DNA of 64,000 bases from Candidatus Methylomirabilota bacterium. Lineage in GTDB: Bacteria > Methylomirabilota > Methylomirabilia > Rokubacteriales > CSP1-6. The notes under the pieces were generated by a model, which saw only the letters and a list, made by a program, of their open reading frames with translations, did no database searches and was not told the DNA's origin. Shown piece after piece: positions 24,069 through 32,315 of this stretch (the first letter of the stretch is position 1; every line of letters begins with the position of its first letter). The stretch covers positions 62,001 to 126,000 of the forward strand of contig DASYTI010000001.1 of the NCBI GenBank assembly GCA_036002485.1, in the 5' to 3' direction. The translations under genes and the position numbers were made by a program.

Positions 24069-25867
24069 TACCGGTAGAACCGGCTCATCTCCTGCAGCGC
24101 GGCCCGCAGCCTGTCGCGCGGGAGCGTGGGCTTCTGGACGAGGCGATAGTTCTGGTCGCGGATCTCGATGCCGGCCCGGTAGACGATGATCACCCGGTCG
24201 GGCTCGATCAAGGCGAAGTCGGTGAGACCGAGGGCGATGAGCCACTCCCACTGCCGGTCGGAGAAGAGGCTGTGCCCGCTCGCGTAGTCGGAGGGCGGAT
24301 TCGTGCAGCCGAACAGCTCGGTGAGCAGCGTGGGCGCCACGTCGTTGTGGGAGGTCCGGCGAACGACGCGGCCCGGTGGCCGTCCGGGCCAGCGCACGAG
24401 CAGGGGCGTATGCATCTGGTAGTCGCTGAAGGAGGTGGCGTGCCCCATGAAGCCCTGCCCGTTCTCGTTGAACTCCATCCCGTGATCGGAGGTGACGATG
24501 ACCACGGTGCGCTCGAGGAGCTTCCGGCGCTCCAGATCGTCGAGCACCCGCCCGACCAAGGAGTCCACGTAGTGCACGGCCGTCAGGTACCGGGCGTATT
24601 GGCGTACCTGGGTCGATGCTCCCGGCGGGACGGAAACAGCCACCGGGGGGTAATTGTCAGGCGGGTCCATGGCCACCGCGGCGTTGTAGTACAGGAACCC
24701 GAAGAACGGACGCGCCGTGTCCCGCCGGTTGAGCCAGTCCAGCCACTCCTCGGTCAAGGTCCGGTCCCGCCCGCTCGACCCAGGATAGAGCGAGATCGTC
24801 TCGCGGCGTAGGTTTGGGACGCGGGCCAGGGCCGTCCGATCGAGCCCGACGACCCAGGCGTACACGGGCGAGCTGACGAACAACCCCAGCTGGTAGCCGT
24901 ACTGTCGGAACAGGTCCATGAGCACCGGAGGCTGAGCGATGTCGGCGAAGGCGTCCCAGTAAGTCGCGGGGAGCCCGTAGAACAGGGAGAACATTCCCGC
25001 CCGCGACGAGTTCCCGCCGCTGTAGTGCCCCTCGAACCGGATCGTGTCGCGCGCGAACTCGGCGAGCCTCGGCGCGGCCTCGGGCCTCAGGGCGTCGGCG
25101 CGCATGGCGTCGACCACGACGAGCAGGACGTTCAGCGGGGCCGGGCGCGGATCGCACCGCAGCGGGGCCCTTGGGTAGTTCAGCTCGCCGCTCGGGGGCC
25201 GGGCGAGGGCGGCCGCGAGGCTCTGCTCACGCGCCCGGGCCTGATCCACGATGCCGAGCCTCCACAGCCGCCGATAATCCCGGAGCGGGTAGTAGAGCGG
25301 CAGGTACCGGGTGAACGAGGTGACGGGCACGTAGTAGCGCGCGTCGGCCACCACGTGGATGAGCTGGCTGGCCAGGAGGCAGCTCCCGAGGCCCAGGGCG
25401 AGATACCGCCCGATCCGACGCGTGGCGGGAAGGGCGGTGCGCTTCCAGACCCAGACGGCCAGCATCGCCTCGATGGCCATGCCCAGGAGAAAGTACAGAG
25501 CGAGGAACGCCCAGGTCTGCGGCTCCAGCAGAGTGAAGGTCAGCACGCTGAGGTGGTATCGGTTCTCGGCGAAAACCAGGGTGTCGAGGAGCAGGAAGCT
25601 GAGAACGACACTGCCCAGAAAGACGCCGAGGGGCAGAACCAGTCGCGGCCGCGGGATCAGCGCGATGACGGGAACGAGCAGGAGGAAGGGGAGGTAGGCG
25701 AGCGCGGACAGGTGGCCCACGTAGGCGAGGAGGGCGTAGACCCAGGCGACCGAGGGCCCGACGGCGACGTAGTACCAGAGGTAGCGCAGGCCGACGACAC
25801 CCAGGAGCGCCGCGTTGACGACGGCGAACCAGCTCCCCCAGCGGAGCAGCCGTCGTCGCGCGCTCAC
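24068..25867 (-). CDS. YejM/LapC-like membrane protein, DUF3413 plus sulfatase-fold domain
   Basis: 599 aa from GTG at 25867 (GTGA overlap with the upstream gene). Five or so helices in residues 10-175, an amphipathic linker, then an alkaline-phosphatase-fold domain from ~245: 'NVLLVVVDAMRADAL' (metal Asp253), 'HYSGGNSSRAGMFSLFYGLP' (nucleophile region, Ser287/Ser288), and 'VIVTSDHGMEFNENGQG' (metal ligands Asp461, His462). The architecture matches YejM/LapC, which in E. coli is a catalytically inert regulator of LpxC. Here the metal ligands look intact, so it may be an active phosphoglycerol- or phosphoethanolamine-type transferase. Position between a YidC paralogue and a TagF-like enzyme supports an envelope polymer role. 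Confidence 0.85.
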   Translation of the reverse strand: MSARRRLLRWGSWFAVVNAALLGVVGLRYLWYYVAVGPSVAWVYALLAYVGHLSALAYLPFLLLVPVIALIPRPRLVLPLGVFLGSVVLSFLLLDTLVFAENRYHLSVLTFTLLEPQTWAFLALYFLLGMAIEAMLAVWVWKRTALPATRRIGRYLALGLGSCLLASQLIHVVADARYYVPVTSFTRYLPLYYPLRDYRRLWRLGIVDQARAREQSLAAALARPPSGELNYPRAPLRCDPRPAPLNVLLVVVDAMRADALRPEAAPRLAEFARDTIRFEGHYSGGNSSRAGMFSLFYGLPATYWDAFADIAQPPVLMDLFRQYGYQLGLFVSSPVYAWVVGLDRTALARVPNLRRETISLYPGSSGRDRTLTEEWLDWLNRRDTARPFFGFLYYNAAVAMDPPDNYPPVAVSVPPGASTQVRQYARYLTAVHYVDSLVGRVLDDLERRKLLERTVVIVTSDHGMEFNENGQGFMGHATSFSDYQMHTPLLVRWPGRPPGRVVRRTSHNDVAPTLLTELFGCTNPPSDYASGHSLFSDRQWEWLIALGLTDFALIEPDRVIIVYRAGIEIRDQNYRLVQKPTLPRDRLRAALQEMSRFYR

Positions 25868-27057
25868 CGCTCCTCGCCTCGCCGGCGCCCCGCCCTCAGG
25901 GGAGTGCCGGGCGCCCCCGCCTCCCTTCGCTCGTCCGCGATGCGCGCGATCTCCCGCGCCCCCACCTCGACGCTGCGTCCGAAGTTGAACGTCCATTGTT
26001 CCCGCAAGGCGGCGCTGCGTTGACGGAACTCCGCCGCGCCGCGAAGCAAGGCCGCCACGTGCTGGGGCGCGTCCGTCACACGGTCGAGGGGCAGGATGGT
26101 CCCGAGCTCCCGCCGGATGCGCATCTCCATCGGCTCCAGACCGAGCTCTGCGTATTTCGGGTTCCGCACGCGGGGGGGAACATCGACGAAGAGCACGGGC
26201 TTGCCGAGGCCCAGGGCGTATTCGATGGCCATGGCCGACCAATCGCAGATCAGAAGGTCGGACTCGAGCAGCGAGGCGCTCTCGTCCATCCTGTCCACGT
26301 ACTGGAATCGGGGGTGCTTCCCGAACCGGGTGATCATGTCCTGGACGAGGCGCGGCGAGAGCCGGGTCGTCTGGTAGTGCGGCCGCAGGATCACGCGCAG
26401 GCCGGCCCCCAGCAAGGCGGCGATCAACGGCTCCCCGCAAACGTGCAGAATCGAGTGCTCGCCCCAGGTGGGGGCGAGCAGCGCGGTGATGCTTTCCGAC
26501 GGCTCCCGCCGGTGGGCGGCGGCGAATTCGACGAGACGCTCGAGCCGGGGATAACCGTAGGCGAACAGGTGCTTGGGGGCCAGGCCGTTCCGCTCCTCAC
26601 GCCGGCGGATCTCCGCCACGTGATGGGGCCCGGTGCAGAAGAGGCTATCGTAGTGATCGTACGAATTTTCGTGGTCCACCATGTGCGTGCTCCCCATGCT
26701 GTGGAACACGTAGATGTAGCGGACGGGGTGGATGGAGCGCTTGAGCTGGAAGTTTCCCAGATCCAGCATGGTCAGCACCATGACGTCGGCCTTGAGCATC
26801 TGGAAGAACCAGGTACACATGGCTCCCGAGCGGATGCGGAAGGCGTGGAGACCGGTGCGGGGATTGGACGGAAGGTCGGCGACTTGCTCGGAGGTGACGT
26901 GGCAGACCGTCCGGGACAGCTTCTCGATCAGGAAGTCGATGAGCGGCTGGAGGTGATGCCAGTCCTGGTGGGTCTCGGAGTAGAAGACGATGTTGCGGTC
27001 GCGCGGCGGAAGCTTCTGAAAGCGGCGATAGCTGGTCCAGTCCCGCCACATCTTCAT
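25864..27057 (-). CDS. CDP-glycerol glycerophosphotransferase (TagF-like) family protein
   Basis: 397 aa GT-B-like protein, without the N-terminal extension of teichoic-acid TagF. Likely catalytic or phosphate-binding residues: His119 in 'YVFHSMGSTHM', His227 in 'ILRPHYQT', and Asp272/Ser274 in 'LICDWSAMAIEYALGLGKPVLF', equivalent to the TagF nucleotide-binding 'TDYSSxxFD' motif. Family members transfer polyol phosphates from CDP-linked donors to glycans. In a diderm this would decorate LPS, capsule or a periplasmic glycan. The stop overlaps the start of the sulfatase-fold gene. Acceptor and donor are unknown. Confidence 0.82.
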   Translation of the reverse strand: MKMWRDWTSYRRFQKLPPRDRNIVFYSETHQDWHHLQPLIDFLIEKLSRTVCHVTSEQVADLPSNPRTGLHAFRIRSGAMCTWFFQMLKADVMVLTMLDLGNFQLKRSIHPVRYIYVFHSMGSTHMVDHENSYDHYDSLFCTGPHHVAEIRRREERNGLAPKHLFAYGYPRLERLVEFAAAHRREPSESITALLAPTWGEHSILHVCGEPLIAALLGAGLRVILRPHYQTTRLSPRLVQDMITRFGKHPRFQYVDRMDESASLLESDLLICDWSAMAIEYALGLGKPVLFVDVPPRVRNPKYAELGLEPMEMRIRRELGTILPLDRVTDAPQHVAALLRGAAEFRQRSAALREQWTFNFGRSVEVGAREIARIADERREAGAPGTPLRAGRRRGEER

Positions 27058-27102
27058 GGGGCGCGGCGACGCCGGAGCCGTCGGGCAGCGCCGAGCGACG
27101 CG

Positions 27103-27348
27103 CTACTCGTCCGCGGCGGGTGTGCCGTCCACCGCTCCTGGGCGAGGCCCGCGCTTCTTGCCGCGAACCCAGCCGACCAGCCGGTACCAGAACATCTTGA
27201 CGGCCAGGGCCACCGCCGCCGTCACGCCGATCACCGCGGAGACGAGCATGCTTCCCGTCCCCGGATCGAGATAGGCGTAGGCGGGGGACGCGATGGACAG
27301 GCCGGCCACGAGAACGAGCGCGACCCGAAGAGCTCGACGGATCATCAT
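27103..27348 (-). CDS. Small membrane protein with N-terminal signal and DPGTGS motif
   Basis: 81 aa from ATG at 27348 (or the adjacent ATG at 27345); the frame is open further upstream without recognisable sequence. It has a signal-like helix ending 'ASPAYA', then 'YLDPGTGSML', one more transmembrane helix ('AVIGVTAAVALAVKMFWYRL') and a basic tail. Small proteins of this pattern occur in many bacteria beside sulfatase or phosphatase-fold genes; their role is not established. It lies between the TagF-like and PhyH genes on the same strand, so it is probably part of the same unit. Confidence 0.75.
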   Translation of the reverse strand: MMIRRALRVALVLVAGLSIASPAYAYLDPGTGSMLVSAVIGVTAAVALAVKMFWYRLVGWVRGKKRGPRPGAVDGTPAADE

Positions 27349-27444
27349 CCTCTGGGTTCCACGACTGTCTTGAGTAGCAGAATCGGCCGTGGGAATCAAG
27401 ACCCGCGTGCCCGGGAGCGGCCGGCGCTCCCTCCCCACGTCGAT

Positions 27445-28245
27445 TCAGACTCGAAAGGTGTAGGTCCGGGTCGGATCTCGCTCGATGTCAGGCGGAAAAC
27501 TCTTCCGCTTGTCGGCATAGTAGCGTATGCGGTGATCCCCGGCCGACTGGCGGTTGTAGGTGATGTAGAGCACACGCCGGCGCTCCGCGGTGAGATTCGG
27601 GCCGGAGGCGTGCGGCGTGTAGGAATCGAAGAACACGGCATCGCCGGCCTGGGTGGGCACGGGACGGGCACCCAGGCGGCGCATGTCGTCGTCGGTGAGG
27701 GGCGTCCACTCGTCCCCCAGAAGGCCCCGCGTGTGGTGTCCGGCCGCGAGCTCCAGGCAGCCGTTCTGGGCGGTGGTGGCGTCGAGGCTGACCATGGCCG
27801 TGATGAACAGGTCGGCGTAGGCGCTCCAGCCGGCCTGCTGGTCTTGATGGGGCTTGAATCCGTCGCCGCCGGGCAGCTTGAGATTGATCTTGTCCTTGAA
27901 GAGCACGGCGGGCTCGCCGAAGAGCCGGGACACGGAGCCGCGCAGCTTGTCGCCGTCGCACAACGCGGCAAAGCCGTCATGGAACGGGCAGAAGTTCTCG
28001 ATCCGCTGGAGCACGCGCTCGCCGGGGCGCAGCAAGCTCGGCTCGAAGTACATCATGCATCGACCGGGCACCTCGGGTAGCCCCTGCAGCTCGTCGGTCC
28101 ACGCCGAGATCCTTCGCATCTCTTCCTCGCCGAACAGGCCCGGCACCACCACGAAGCCGTCACGCCGGAAAGCCTCGCGGGGCGCCGCCCCCTTGGGATC
28201 AGGCGCCCGTCCCGTCTCGGACCACGGGGTCGTCGTCTTGCTCAT
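27445..28245 (-). CDS. Phytanoyl-CoA dioxygenase (PhyH) family oxygenase
   Basis: 266 aa. Fe(II) ligands His133 and Asp135 in 'DGFKPHQDQQAGW' and His212 in 'SYTPHASGPN'; Arg224 in 'RRRVLYITYN' is placed to bind 2-oxoglutarate. The 'KINLKLPGGDGF' run before the HxD is the style of the PhyH subgroup that includes phosphonate hydroxylases such as PhnY, though substrate cannot be decided from this. It diverges from a nucleotidyltransferase across 272 bp. In context it might hydroxylate a head group used in the envelope pathway; this is inference. Confidence 0.85.
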   Translation of the reverse strand: MSKTTTPWSETGRAPDPKGAAPREAFRRDGFVVVPGLFGEEEMRRISAWTDELQGLPEVPGRCMMYFEPSLLRPGERVLQRIENFCPFHDGFAALCDGDKLRGSVSRLFGEPAVLFKDKINLKLPGGDGFKPHQDQQAGWSAYADLFITAMVSLDATTAQNGCLELAAGHHTRGLLGDEWTPLTDDDMRRLGARPVPTQAGDAVFFDSYTPHASGPNLTAERRRVLYITYNRQSAGDHRIRYYADKRKSFPPDIERDPTRTYTFRV

Positions 28246-28417
28246 TCGCGCACGAACCTCCGTCCGGGCGGCCGGCCATGTTGGATGGACCCTCTGACAT
28301 GCGCGCCGATCGTGCCAGAGTCCGGGGAAGAGGTCAAAGGGAACCTCGACGCGGAGGGTGAGCCCCGTCCCCGTGCTTCCTCTTCTACTCCAGGCAGAGT
28401 CGAGAGAAGGCCAAAAA

Positions 28418-28423
28418 TATTAT
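28418..28423 (+). promoter_or_regulatory. Candidate -10 element in the PhyH/nucleotidyltransferase divergent gap
   Basis: TATTAT (5 of 6 consensus) inside a short AT-rich patch (28413-28424) that stands out in an otherwise GC-rich 272-bp gap between divergent genes. No good -35 is seen 17 bp upstream. It could serve an activator-dependent promoter of the nucleotidyltransferase. Confidence 0.3.
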
Positions 28424-28482
28424 GGACACTCCGCTCCCCCGATGCGACCCTTAGGCCGATTCGCCACCACGCGCCGAGAGCC

Positions 28483-28521
28483 ATGAACGAACGAATCAGG
28501 AACGCCGAGACGACCAGGTGA
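28483..28521 (+). CDS. Possible 12-codon leader peptide before the nucleotidyltransferase
   Basis: ATG at 28483 opens MNERIRNAETTR, whose TGA overlaps the GTG start of the nucleotidyltransferase by the 4-nt GTGA arrangement typical of coupled genes. GAGAG lies just upstream. The same frame is open back to 28285 (78 codons), so a longer product is possible. No homologous family is recognised; the overlap is the only evidence. Confidence 0.3.
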   Translation: MNERIRNAETTR

Positions 28522-29252
28522 CGGCCGTCATCCTGGCCGCCGGCGTGGCCCGCCGGCTCGCCCCCCTGACCGATCACACGCAGAAATCACTCCTTCCCGT
28601 GGGAGGCCGGGCCATGCTCGCGTGGATGCTGGAGGCGCTCCACGCGGTCGGCGTGCCGCGTGTGGTGATCGTGGTCGGGCACTGCGCGGATCAAGTGGAG
28701 GCCCTGACCGCGTCGGCACCGCGCGGCCTGAGCATCCAGTGCGTTCACAACCCCGCCTACCAGAAGGGCTCGGCCCTGTCCCTCTACTGCGCCCGCGACG
28801 TGATGGTGCGGGAGCCCACCCTCATCATGGACGCGGACGTGGTGTTCCCCCGGGAGTTTCTGCGCCGGCTCGTGGGATCGGCGGCCGCGAACGCGCTCCT
28901 CATCGACCTGGGTTTTGCCGACACGGGCGAGGAGGTGAAGATCTATACGCAGGGGGACCAGGTCATCGCCCTCGGCAAGAAGGTGATTCCCAAGGCGTGG
29001 GACCGCGTGGGAGAGGGCATTGGCTTCTTCAAGTGCGGAGCGGAGGCAGGTCCAGAACTCGTGCGCCTGCTCGAGCACGTGATCGACGAGAGCCAGGGGC
29101 TCTGCGAGTACGAGGACGCCCTGCATCTCTTGGTGAGCCGGCACCCCGTGCAGGCCGTGGACGTGACGGGATTGCCGTGGACGGAGGTGGACTTCGTCGA
29201 GGACCTGCGCCGGGCCCAGACGGAGGTCTTCCCGGAGATTGCCCGGCTCTGA
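28518..29252 (+). CDS. Sugar/choline-phosphate-type nucleotidyltransferase (LicC/PntC-like)
   Basis: 244 aa from GTG at 28518. N-terminal 'VILAAGVARRLAPLTDHTQK' is the nucleotidyltransferase loop (GxGxR-type, with Lys23), and 'LIMDADVVFP' supplies the metal-binding Asp105/Asp107. Length and the pattern 'EVKIYTQGDQVIALGKKV' with 'GEGIGFFKCG' resemble CTP:phosphocholine or 2-aminoethylphosphonate cytidylyltransferases more than hexose-1-P enzymes. It would make a CDP-activated head group, which fits the TagF-like transferase across the divergent gap. Exact substrate unproven. Confidence 0.82.
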   Translation: MTAVILAAGVARRLAPLTDHTQKSLLPVGGRAMLAWMLEALHAVGVPRVVIVVGHCADQVEALTASAPRGLSIQCVHNPAYQKGSALSLYCARDVMVREPTLIMDADVVFPREFLRRLVGSAAANALLIDLGFADTGEEVKIYTQGDQVIALGKKVIPKAWDRVGEGIGFFKCGAEAGPELVRLLEHVIDESQGLCEYEDALHLLVSRHPVQAVDVTGLPWTEVDFVEDLRRAQTEVFPEIARL

Positions 29253-29535
29253 ATTTCGAGCCGAGACGCTGCCCCGCATTTCGAGTTGAGCGACGGCCTG
29301 AGGCCGGCGCGAGACGAGAGCCGAGTGGATCCGAGTTGAGCGACGACCTGGCGCCGGCGCGAGACGAGAGCTGAGTTGATCCCGCAGGCCGCAGTTCGAG
29401 CTGAAGGGCGAAGGCCTGAGGCGAGGGCTGGGTTGGGGTTCGAGCTGAGACGCTGCCGAGGAGCCGCAGGCGACGAGAGCGGCGAGGCGAGGGCTGAGTT
29501 AGTCAGCGGCGAAGCGAGGGCTGAAACGACCCGCG
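29253..29535. repeat. Non-coding block of imperfect GC-rich repeats (family A)
   Basis: The gap between the nucleotidyltransferase and the CDF gene is filled by degenerate units: a ~45-bp unit beginning CGAGTTGAGCGACG occurs twice in tandem (29283 and 29332), and units ending in GGCGAGGGCTG occur three times. Segment 29385-29430 recurs inverted at 36250-36290, and 29434-29497 recurs inverted at 37466-37531. Unit lengths are irregular and there are no spacers, so it is not a CRISPR. No gene is seen in this stretch. Confidence 0.75.
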
Positions 29536-29569
29536 CGTGAGCGGCCAGCCTGGCCCTGCCCGCCAACAT

Positions 29570-30601
29570 CTAGGGTACGGGGCGGGGCATATCCGGCTGG
29601 ACGGCTTCCTCCAGCGTGAGGGGCGTCACCGTCCGGAAGGGCTCGCGCCGAATCGGACAATCCTGGAGGTCGCAGGCCGCGCAGTAGATCCGGTGACAGG
29701 GATCGGTGTGAAAGACCATCTCACCCTCGACGCCGAGATCCTTGATCACCCGCGCCGCCACATCTTCCGCCACCTCGTGCGCCCGGTCGACACTCCAGAA
29801 CTCCGGTACCACCAGATGGGCCTCGACGTGGTGGAAACGCCCCGAACGGATCGCGCGCAGGTGATGGACGCGGATCACGCCGTGGCCGACATAAGTCTGA
29901 AGCCCGCTGAGGACACGGCTCAGGAGCGCCGGATCTTCCTCGTCGAGGAGGCCGCCGGCGGCGTGACGCACGAGCCGGAAGCCGGTCCACATCAATGAGA
30001 GGGCGACGACCAGGGCCACCACGGGGTCGAGCCAGGCGATGCCCGTCAGGTACACGAGGCCGAGGCCCACCACGATGCCCGTGCTGGTCACGAAGTCCGC
30101 GAGCACGTGCTGCCCGTCGGCCACCAGGGTCAGCGACTGATAGCGCCGGCCCGTGCGCACGAGGTACCCGCCGAGAGCGAGATTGACGAGGCCGGTGGTG
30201 AAGATGATGAGGCCGCCCAGGCCGAGCTGGCGCACTTCGGGTCCGGCGAGGAGACTCCGGCCGACCTCGTACACGATGACCACGGCCGCGAAGGCGATCA
30301 ACCCGCCCTCGAAGGCCGCCGAGAAGAACTCGATCTTGCCGTGGCCATAGGGATGGTTGCGATCGGCGGGGCGCCCGGCGAAGACGAGGCCGCCGAGAGC
30401 GAAGAGCGCGGCCACCACGTTGACGATGGTCTCGAGAGCATCCGACAGGATGGCCGTGGAGCCCGTCATCCGATAGGCCTGGTACTTGGCGCCGAGAAGG
30501 ATCACCGACACGACGAGCGACAGGATCCCTGCGCGTAGACGGACGCGCGAGTCGTCTCCGAGGGTGGGAACCGCGGCGGGCGGGGTGAGCTCTGGCGTCA
30601 C
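29570..30601 (-). CDS. Cation diffusion facilitator (CDF) transporter with Cys-rich tail
   Basis: 343 aa. Six helices; the helix-2 motif 'ILSDALETIVN' and the helix-5 motif 'ADGQHVLADFVTS' carry the transport-site Asp/His residues, and 'NHPYGHGKIE' is the conserved loop. The C-terminal cytoplasmic domain ends with a cysteine cluster C302-x4-C307-x2-C310-x4-C315 ('CHRIYCAACDLQDC'), unusual in CDF proteins and suggestive of metal sensing or binding. Probable Zn, Fe, Mn or Co efflux; specificity not readable. Confidence 0.9.
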   Translation of the reverse strand: MTPELTPPAAVPTLGDDSRVRLRAGILSLVVSVILLGAKYQAYRMTGSTAILSDALETIVNVVAALFALGGLVFAGRPADRNHPYGHGKIEFFSAAFEGGLIAFAAVVIVYEVGRSLLAGPEVRQLGLGGLIIFTTGLVNLALGGYLVRTGRRYQSLTLVADGQHVLADFVTSTGIVVGLGLVYLTGIAWLDPVVALVVALSLMWTGFRLVRHAAGGLLDEEDPALLSRVLSGLQTYVGHGVIRVHHLRAIRSGRFHHVEAHLVVPEFWSVDRAHEVAEDVAARVIKDLGVEGEMVFHTDPCHRIYCAACDLQDCPIRREPFRTVTPLTLEEAVQPDMPRPVP

Positions 30602-30643
30602 GCTCCGATCATACTCCGGCGGAGCGCGCGACGGGAGCGCGGG

Positions 30644-32131
30644 TCAGGCGCGAGCGTCGCGGTCGCCGTCGAGCAGGGGGGCGAGGAGCGGGGCCAGGAG
30701 CATGGTCCCGGCCGTCCCCAGGATCACCAGCCACGACCAGCCGAGCGCGATGCGGCCCGACTCCGAAAGCGTCAGGAGCACGAGGTTGACCATGGCCATG
30801 ATGATCATGGCCGCGACATTGGCGCGGTTGGCGCGGAGCTTCGTGAGAAGACCGAGCAGGAAGACGCCCAGGAGCGAGCCGAAGGTGACTCCGGCGATCT
30901 TGAAGGCCAGCCACAGGATCTTGTCGAAGAAGGAAAAGCCCCAGGCCAGGATGGCCAGGAGCAAGCCGAAGATGACCACGGCGACCCGCGAGACCATCAG
31001 GTAGTGGCGCTCGGTGCCGTCACGCACCAGCAACGGCCGGTAGATGTCGGTGACGAAGGAGGCGGCGAGCGAGCCGAGGGGCGAGTCGATGGAGGCGAGC
31101 ACGATGGCCGTGAGCATCACGCCGCGGAGCAGCTCGGGCATGGCCGTCCGGATGAAGAAGGGGAAGATCTCGTCCGGTCGCGGCAGCGTCTGCCCCGGGT
31201 GTTGCGCGTAGAAGGTGAAGAGCCCGGCGCCGATGGAGAGATAGAACGCGAGGGTCACCAGGGTGCCGATGGGCGTGAGGCTCAGCGTGCGCTGGCTCTC
31301 GCCGCGCGTCTCCACGGTGAGCAGGCGCTGCATCAGGTCGTGGTCGGTGCCGAAGGCGGCCATGGAGCCGACGAAGCCGTTGAGCACGGCGAGCCAGACG
31401 ATATTGGGATCGGTGAGCACCCGTCTCCAGAAATCGGGTGCCCCCGGCGCGGGCCCCCAGTTGATGACGCTGAGCCGGCCCGCCTCGGCGGCAGTGCCGA
31501 GCATGGCTCCGAGCCCGCCCTCGGTGCTGAAGGCGAGAAAGCCGACGGTGAGGGCGCCGCCGATGAGAAAGGTGCTCGCTTGGAACACATTGGTCCACAC
31601 CACGGCCTTGACGCCGCCCAGGCCGATATAGGCGATCGACACCACCGTGAAGAGGGTGATGGTCGCCCACAGCGGCCAGCCCACCAGGACGGCCACGGCG
31701 AGGGCCGCGGCCATGAGCCTCACCCCCGAGCCCAGGAGGCGCGTGATGAAGAAGAAGATCGAGCCCGTCACCTGGCTCGCCGGACCGAAGCGGTGGCGCA
31801 GGAACTCGTAGATCGTCGTGCAGTCGTAGCGGTAAAAGGCGGGAATGAAGAGATAGGCCACGGCGAGCTTGGCCAGGCTCGAGCCCACGAAGAACTGCGC
31901 GTATTCCCAGTTCTCGCTGTAGGCGGTGGCGGGCACCGAGATGATGGTGACGGCGCTGATCTCGGTGGCGAGAAAGGACAGACAGGCCGCCCACCAGGGG
32001 ATGCGGCGACGGGCGAGGAAGAAGTCGGCGGTGCCGCGCTGCTCGCCGCTGAAGGCACCGCCTATGGCGACGAGCGCCGCGAGCGATCCGAGGAGGATCG
32101 CGTAGTCGGGCCAGGTCAGCGCGGAAGCCAT
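30644..32131 (-). CDS. Sodium:solute symporter (SSS) family transporter
   Basis: 495 aa with about 13 helices. It starts 'LTWPDYAILLGSLAALVAIG' and contains 'DFFLARRRIPWWAACLSFLATEISAVT', here recognised by the GRR-like RRRIPWW and the ATE-S sodium-site region, and later 'VWTNVFQASTFLIGGAL' (SSS signature). It resembles the SGLT/sialic-acid/proline type. Gap of 42 bp to the CDF gene on the same strand. Substrate unknown. Confidence 0.9.
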   Translation of the reverse strand: MASALTWPDYAILLGSLAALVAIGGAFSGEQRGTADFFLARRRIPWWAACLSFLATEISAVTIISVPATAYSENWEYAQFFVGSSLAKLAVAYLFIPAFYRYDCTTIYEFLRHRFGPASQVTGSIFFFITRLLGSGVRLMAAALAVAVLVGWPLWATITLFTVVSIAYIGLGGVKAVVWTNVFQASTFLIGGALTVGFLAFSTEGGLGAMLGTAAEAGRLSVINWGPAPGAPDFWRRVLTDPNIVWLAVLNGFVGSMAAFGTDHDLMQRLLTVETRGESQRTLSLTPIGTLVTLAFYLSIGAGLFTFYAQHPGQTLPRPDEIFPFFIRTAMPELLRGVMLTAIVLASIDSPLGSLAASFVTDIYRPLLVRDGTERHYLMVSRVAVVIFGLLLAILAWGFSFFDKILWLAFKIAGVTFGSLLGVFLLGLLTKLRANRANVAAMIIMAMVNLVLLTLSESGRIALGWSWLVILGTAGTMLLAPLLAPLLDGDRDARA

Positions 32132-32195
32132 GGGCCTGGGCCATTATGGCCCAGGCTCACGACGCCGTCGTCACAAGTAGAGCGGGGTTAGCAGT

Positions 32196-32313
32196 CTGTC
32201 CAAGCAATTCCCCTGCCCTCGCGAACAGGAGTGTTCCGTTACGAGCGCCGGCTGCGCCGGCGCAATCTGTTCGGGGGGAGGCTTCGGAAGGGGGGCAGAG
32301 CCCCCCTCCGAGC
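32196..32313 (-). repeat. Three-part dispersed repeat, copy 3 (family B)
   Basis: On the minus strand it starts 3 nt after the TAG of mlaC (TAG-TAG-CTCGGAGG) and runs through the G-rich hairpin, the GCGCCGGC-GCA-GCCGGCGC hairpin and the tail ending TTGCTTGGACAG. It lacks the variable middle module, so it is a shorter version (~118 bp). Confidence 0.85.
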
Positions 32314-32315
32314 TA

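Noticed and set aside
29253-29535. CRISPR-like repetition
   Set aside because: Units are imperfect, vary in length and have no unique spacers of constant size; no cas genes are nearby.
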